Positions 8,437 through 10,554 of a stretch of 10,554 nucleotides of DNA are shown piece after piece. The translations under genes and the position numbers were made by a program. Source of the stretch: Phoronis ovalis. Lineage: Eukaryota; Phoronida; Phoronidae. The notes below the pieces were generated by a model. That model did no database searches and was not told the DNA's origin. It was given only the letters and a program-made list of their open reading frames with translations. Position 1 is the first letter of the stretch; every line of letters begins with the position of its first letter. The stretch covers positions 1 through 10,554 of the forward strand of contig JAOXYB010062434.1 in NCBI GenBank assembly GCA_028565635.1, written 5' to 3'.

Positions 8437-8546
8437 AAACCACCCTTTTCTTGATTCTATTTGCATTTGTTATTAAAACACCCCCTTTTCTTAGATTTCG
8501 CGGTTTGCAAATTGATAGTCAAATATGCCCTCTTTTTTCAAATTCA
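8437..8546. repeat. Degenerate ~40-bp tandem repeat, about 2.5-3 units
   Basis: Units begin near 8437, 8477 and 8519, each with A-rich sequence, then a C-run and TTTTC (caccctttctt-like, at 8441, 8481 and about 8528). The first two also share a ttgca word near the end. Divergence is high, so the third unit is tentative. Confidence 0.4.
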
Positions 8547-8557
8547 GAACTATGATG

Positions 8558-8574
8558 TATATATATATATATAT
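8558..8574. repeat. (TA)n microsatellite
   Basis: A 17-nt uninterrupted TA dinucleotide run, likely to vary in length between individuals. Confidence 0.9.
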
Positions 8575-8807
8575 CACCTGGGATTGACACTATGGTGCAT
8601 TTTGCTCCCACCCTTCAATGTTGTTTCTGAAAGACTCTTTGAATTGTGTAAAAAAAAAATTTTAAGTTATATTTTAACATACTATGCTTCTTTTAACCCT
8701 AGGTTTTATTTATTTTCGTTGTATAATTTTTTCTATGTTGCTTTATAAAGTGCTTGAATAATATAAAACATGAGTGACAAACTGTCAGGTCTCAAAATAT
8801 TAACGTC

Positions 8808-9509
8808 GTGGGACCTATTTGGGACAAGTTATTCACACTTTACACTGAGTCAAGTTTGGGCAATTTAATGAAAAACTAGACTAATAAAAGTACACATTTT
8901 TGGTAAGGTATTAACTTGGATTATGAAAAATCCTTTTCCTGATTATGAAAAATCCTTTTCCTGGTTATGTAATCAGTAAGGGGGCCATTTTGGGTAAAAC
9001 CTCGTGTTTTTCAAAATGTAAACTTCAAAAAATGTAAGTCCAACACCCCTGTATTGGGCAAAATTTGGCAAAAATCAACTTTCAACTAGGAAATCTAGTA
9101 ACATGTCTCAGATTTTTGAAATTCCTCTTAGTTCTGAAATGATGTGCTTCTAAAAATATGGGATTTAAAAGAATTAAAATTTTCTGGCAGTTGAATTTTG
9201 GAAAGTCATAAATTTTAAATAAAATTTTTAAAAATCTGAGATTGTGGATATCTATATTTGAAGTTAATTTTGGTTTTTACTTTGTGTATATAGGGGTGTT
9301 GGAGTTATAGTTTACATGTTGAAAATGTTTTTACCCAAAATGGCCTCCTTACAAATTGCATAATCATGTGACAGTAAAGTAACTTGTCATAATCCTCAAA
9401 TTAATACCTTTCCAAATATGTATACTTTTATTGGTCTATTTTTTCATTAAACTGCCCAAAATTTGATCAAAGTGTAAGCTGTGAATAACTTGTCACGAAC
9501 TGGTCCCGC
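8808..9509. mobile_element. Long foldback (inverted-repeat) element
   Basis: The left arm (8808-9117) and right arm (9230-9509) are diverged inverted copies around a loop of about 112 nt. Exact shared blocks include gacaagttattcaca (left, 8823 on; right as complement, ending about 9497), ttaatgaaaaa, aataaaagta, ggccattttgggtaaaa (8983-8999 against 9329-9345), ccaacacccct and tctcagattttt (9106-9117 against 9230-9241). Outer ends read gtgggacc and its complement ggtcccgc. There is no transposase. This fits a non-autonomous foldback or MITE-like insertion, or a tail-to-tail pair of one repeat. Confidence 0.8.
8919..8962. repeat. Exact 22-bp tandem duplication inside the foldback left arm
   Basis: The unit at 8919-8940 (gattatgaaaaa then tccttttcct) is repeated without mismatch at 8941-8962. 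The right arm has no matching duplication, so it arose after the arms were formed. Confidence 0.9.
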
Positions 9510-10029
9510 CCCCTTAAATTGCTGTTCATCAGAAGTTGTACATATTTTGGATTGTGTATTTACATGACATAAAGACATGTTTATAAGTGCAATTTAAAAA
9601 ATTGTTAAACACTATGCAAAATCATTATATAAATTTATAATCTGTGTATTTTAAAAATGGGATACTTGTATGGAAATGTATGTAACTGCTTATTTTAATG
9701 TAATTAGAATAGTTTCAGTAAACTGTGGAATGTTATTGGACATACTAGTATTTTAATTGTAACCTGTGATAGAGTAGATTCATGGTCACTTTGTGTTTTG
9801 ATTTGTGACATCACACTGCTGGTTGGTATTATGAGGCATTGTATTTTGTCTGTTAGAATTGATCTGTATTGTGCAGTGATACAACTCTTTGTGATCACAT
9901 AATTATGTAAATGTGCCATCTTATGTGGGACATGATAACAAAGTTGAATATCAGTGCAACCTAAAGTAGCTATAATGAACAGTTTTAGTTCTATTTATAG
10001 CTGTATAGTGTGTACCATTAGACTCCCAA
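9510..10029 (+). other. AT-rich distal 3' UTR-like sequence
   Basis: No coding frame or repeat family is recognised here. It contains a UGUACAUA word at 9537-9544 that fits the Pumilio consensus. Composition resembles the rest of the presumed 3' UTR. Confidence 0.4.
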
Positions 10030-10093
10030 AATAAAATGTTCTCAGCAGTTTCATGGTTAGGAAACAACAGTCTCTGGTGATGGGCTTGTGTTG
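10030..10093 (+). terminator. Candidate distal polyadenylation site
   Basis: AATAAA at 10030-10035 is followed by tttcatgg (10050) as a possible cleavage region, and by the GT-rich ggtgatgggcttgtgttg at 10076-10093. This is the best-formed poly(A) site after the stop, but nearer AATAAA copies exist. Confidence 0.4.
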
Positions 10094-10480
10094 CAGCATT
10101 ATATATTTGGATTATATATTTAATTTAAATTTTTTCTCATGAACAAACTTCAACTCCCCCTTTAGACCAATCTGTTCGTTATGCATTTACTATAAATTAA
10201 AAAAGATACAAAAATCTGTAAAATTAACGCAATCTAAGACTGAGTTCAAGATACCACCAATAATGTTAATATTTCCTAGCAATATATCTTTTCATTTTCA
10301 CAACCACGCTATTAAGTAAATGTTGATTTAACAGAAGGTATGTGTTGTAATCTTTAATTAAAAACTTAATATGTTTGAGATTCACCAGACATTGTTTACT
10401 CTACCTGAGATTTTTTAACCTCTAACCAGTCGCTGCTCCTAGCCTTCAGTTATAAGTGACCAACTGAGTGTAAGATAATT
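10094..10480. other. Downstream intergenic DNA
   Basis: AT-rich; I see no gene, repeat family or RNA gene. Confidence 0.5.
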
Positions 10481-10554
10481 GTACCCCCAGCAGTAGGCTG
10501 GAGGTACTTTGGATTTACCCTGTAACCGCCGCGTCCGCAGCGTCAAATTCACTG
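10481..10554. repeat. Second hairpin-headed repeat, cut by the window end
   Basis: GTACCCCCAGC (10481-10491) and GCTGGAGGTAC (10497-10507) pair at 10 of 11 positions around a 5-nt loop. CpG-rich sequence follows (ctgtaaccgccgcgtccg), unlike the surroundings. The layout (hairpin, short AT stretch, GC-rich body) parallels the intron 4 element, though the sequences differ. The element runs off the window. Confidence 0.55.

Larger units (their letters stand above)
7644..10050 (+). other. Probable long 3' UTR of BPNT2
   Basis: About 2.4 kb of AT-rich sequence follows the stop without another recognisable gene. AATAAA signals occur at 8883-8888, 9218-9223 and 10030-10035, and ATTAAA at 7676-7681. 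The last AATAAA has a GT-rich stretch (10076-10093) about 40 nt downstream, the usual layout of a poly(A) site. The first two lie within a foldback, which makes them less certain. A UGUANAUA Pumilio-type word is at 9537-9544. Frames at 8461-8748 and 9704-9919 have no protein character. Confidence 0.45.

Noticed and set aside
8461-8748. 95-residue hydrophobic, Tyr/Phe-rich frame
   Set aside because: It translates T-rich and TA-repeat DNA and has no domain; composition explains the hydrophobicity.
8919-8962. CRISPR-like direct repeats
   Set aside because: The two copies abut with no spacer and the context is an animal gene; it is a simple tandem duplication.

Overview
The window is nuclear DNA from an animal and holds one complete protein-coding gene plus the repeats in and around it. 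Joining five exons at GT-AG splice sites gives an uninterrupted 365-residue protein. I recognise it as BPNT2 (also called IMPAD1, IMPA3 or gPAPP), the Golgi-resident 3'-phosphoadenosine 5'-phosphate (PAP) phosphatase. The DNA is AT-rich, with short exons, introns of 561-2428 nt and a dense load of short dispersed repeats. Those repeats include a near-perfect hairpin of the ATGCCCAT...ATGGGCAT type, C-tract elements and an ATGGCC...GGCCAT core. This fits a marine invertebrate, most likely a mollusc or another lophotrochozoan. The gene assignment is strong; the taxonomic guess is only moderate.

Layout: 1-150 is a C-tract repeat remnant. 151-1771 is upstream non-coding DNA with one CpG-richer patch (about 979-1114) and a TATA-like box, the best promoter candidate. 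Coding exons lie at 1794-2120, 3207-3369, 4047-4157, 4719-4895 and 7324-7643, all on the + strand. Introns 1 and 4 carry related dispersed repeat blocks with five copies of a 19-bp core. Intron 2 has a weak short repeat. Intron 3 has nothing I can name. Downstream of the stop, 7644 to about 10050 looks like a long AT-rich 3' UTR. It contains a roughly 40-bp degenerate tandem repeat, a (TA)n tract and a 700-bp foldback (8808-9509). The most distal polyadenylation signal is at 10030. The window ends in another hairpin-headed repeat (10481-10554).

How it works (established for the family): sulfotransferases in the Golgi use PAPS and leave PAP, which inhibits them. A membrane-anchored lumenal phosphatase of the Mg-dependent, lithium-sensitive inositol monophosphatase superfamily converts PAP to AMP and phosphate, and so sustains glycosaminoglycan sulfation. 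The N-terminal membrane anchor and all expected metal-site motifs can be read here.

I did not find an undescribed multi-gene system. The most interesting non-coding items are the long foldback in the probable 3' UTR, the repeat family shared by two introns of one gene, and the two hairpin-headed elements.
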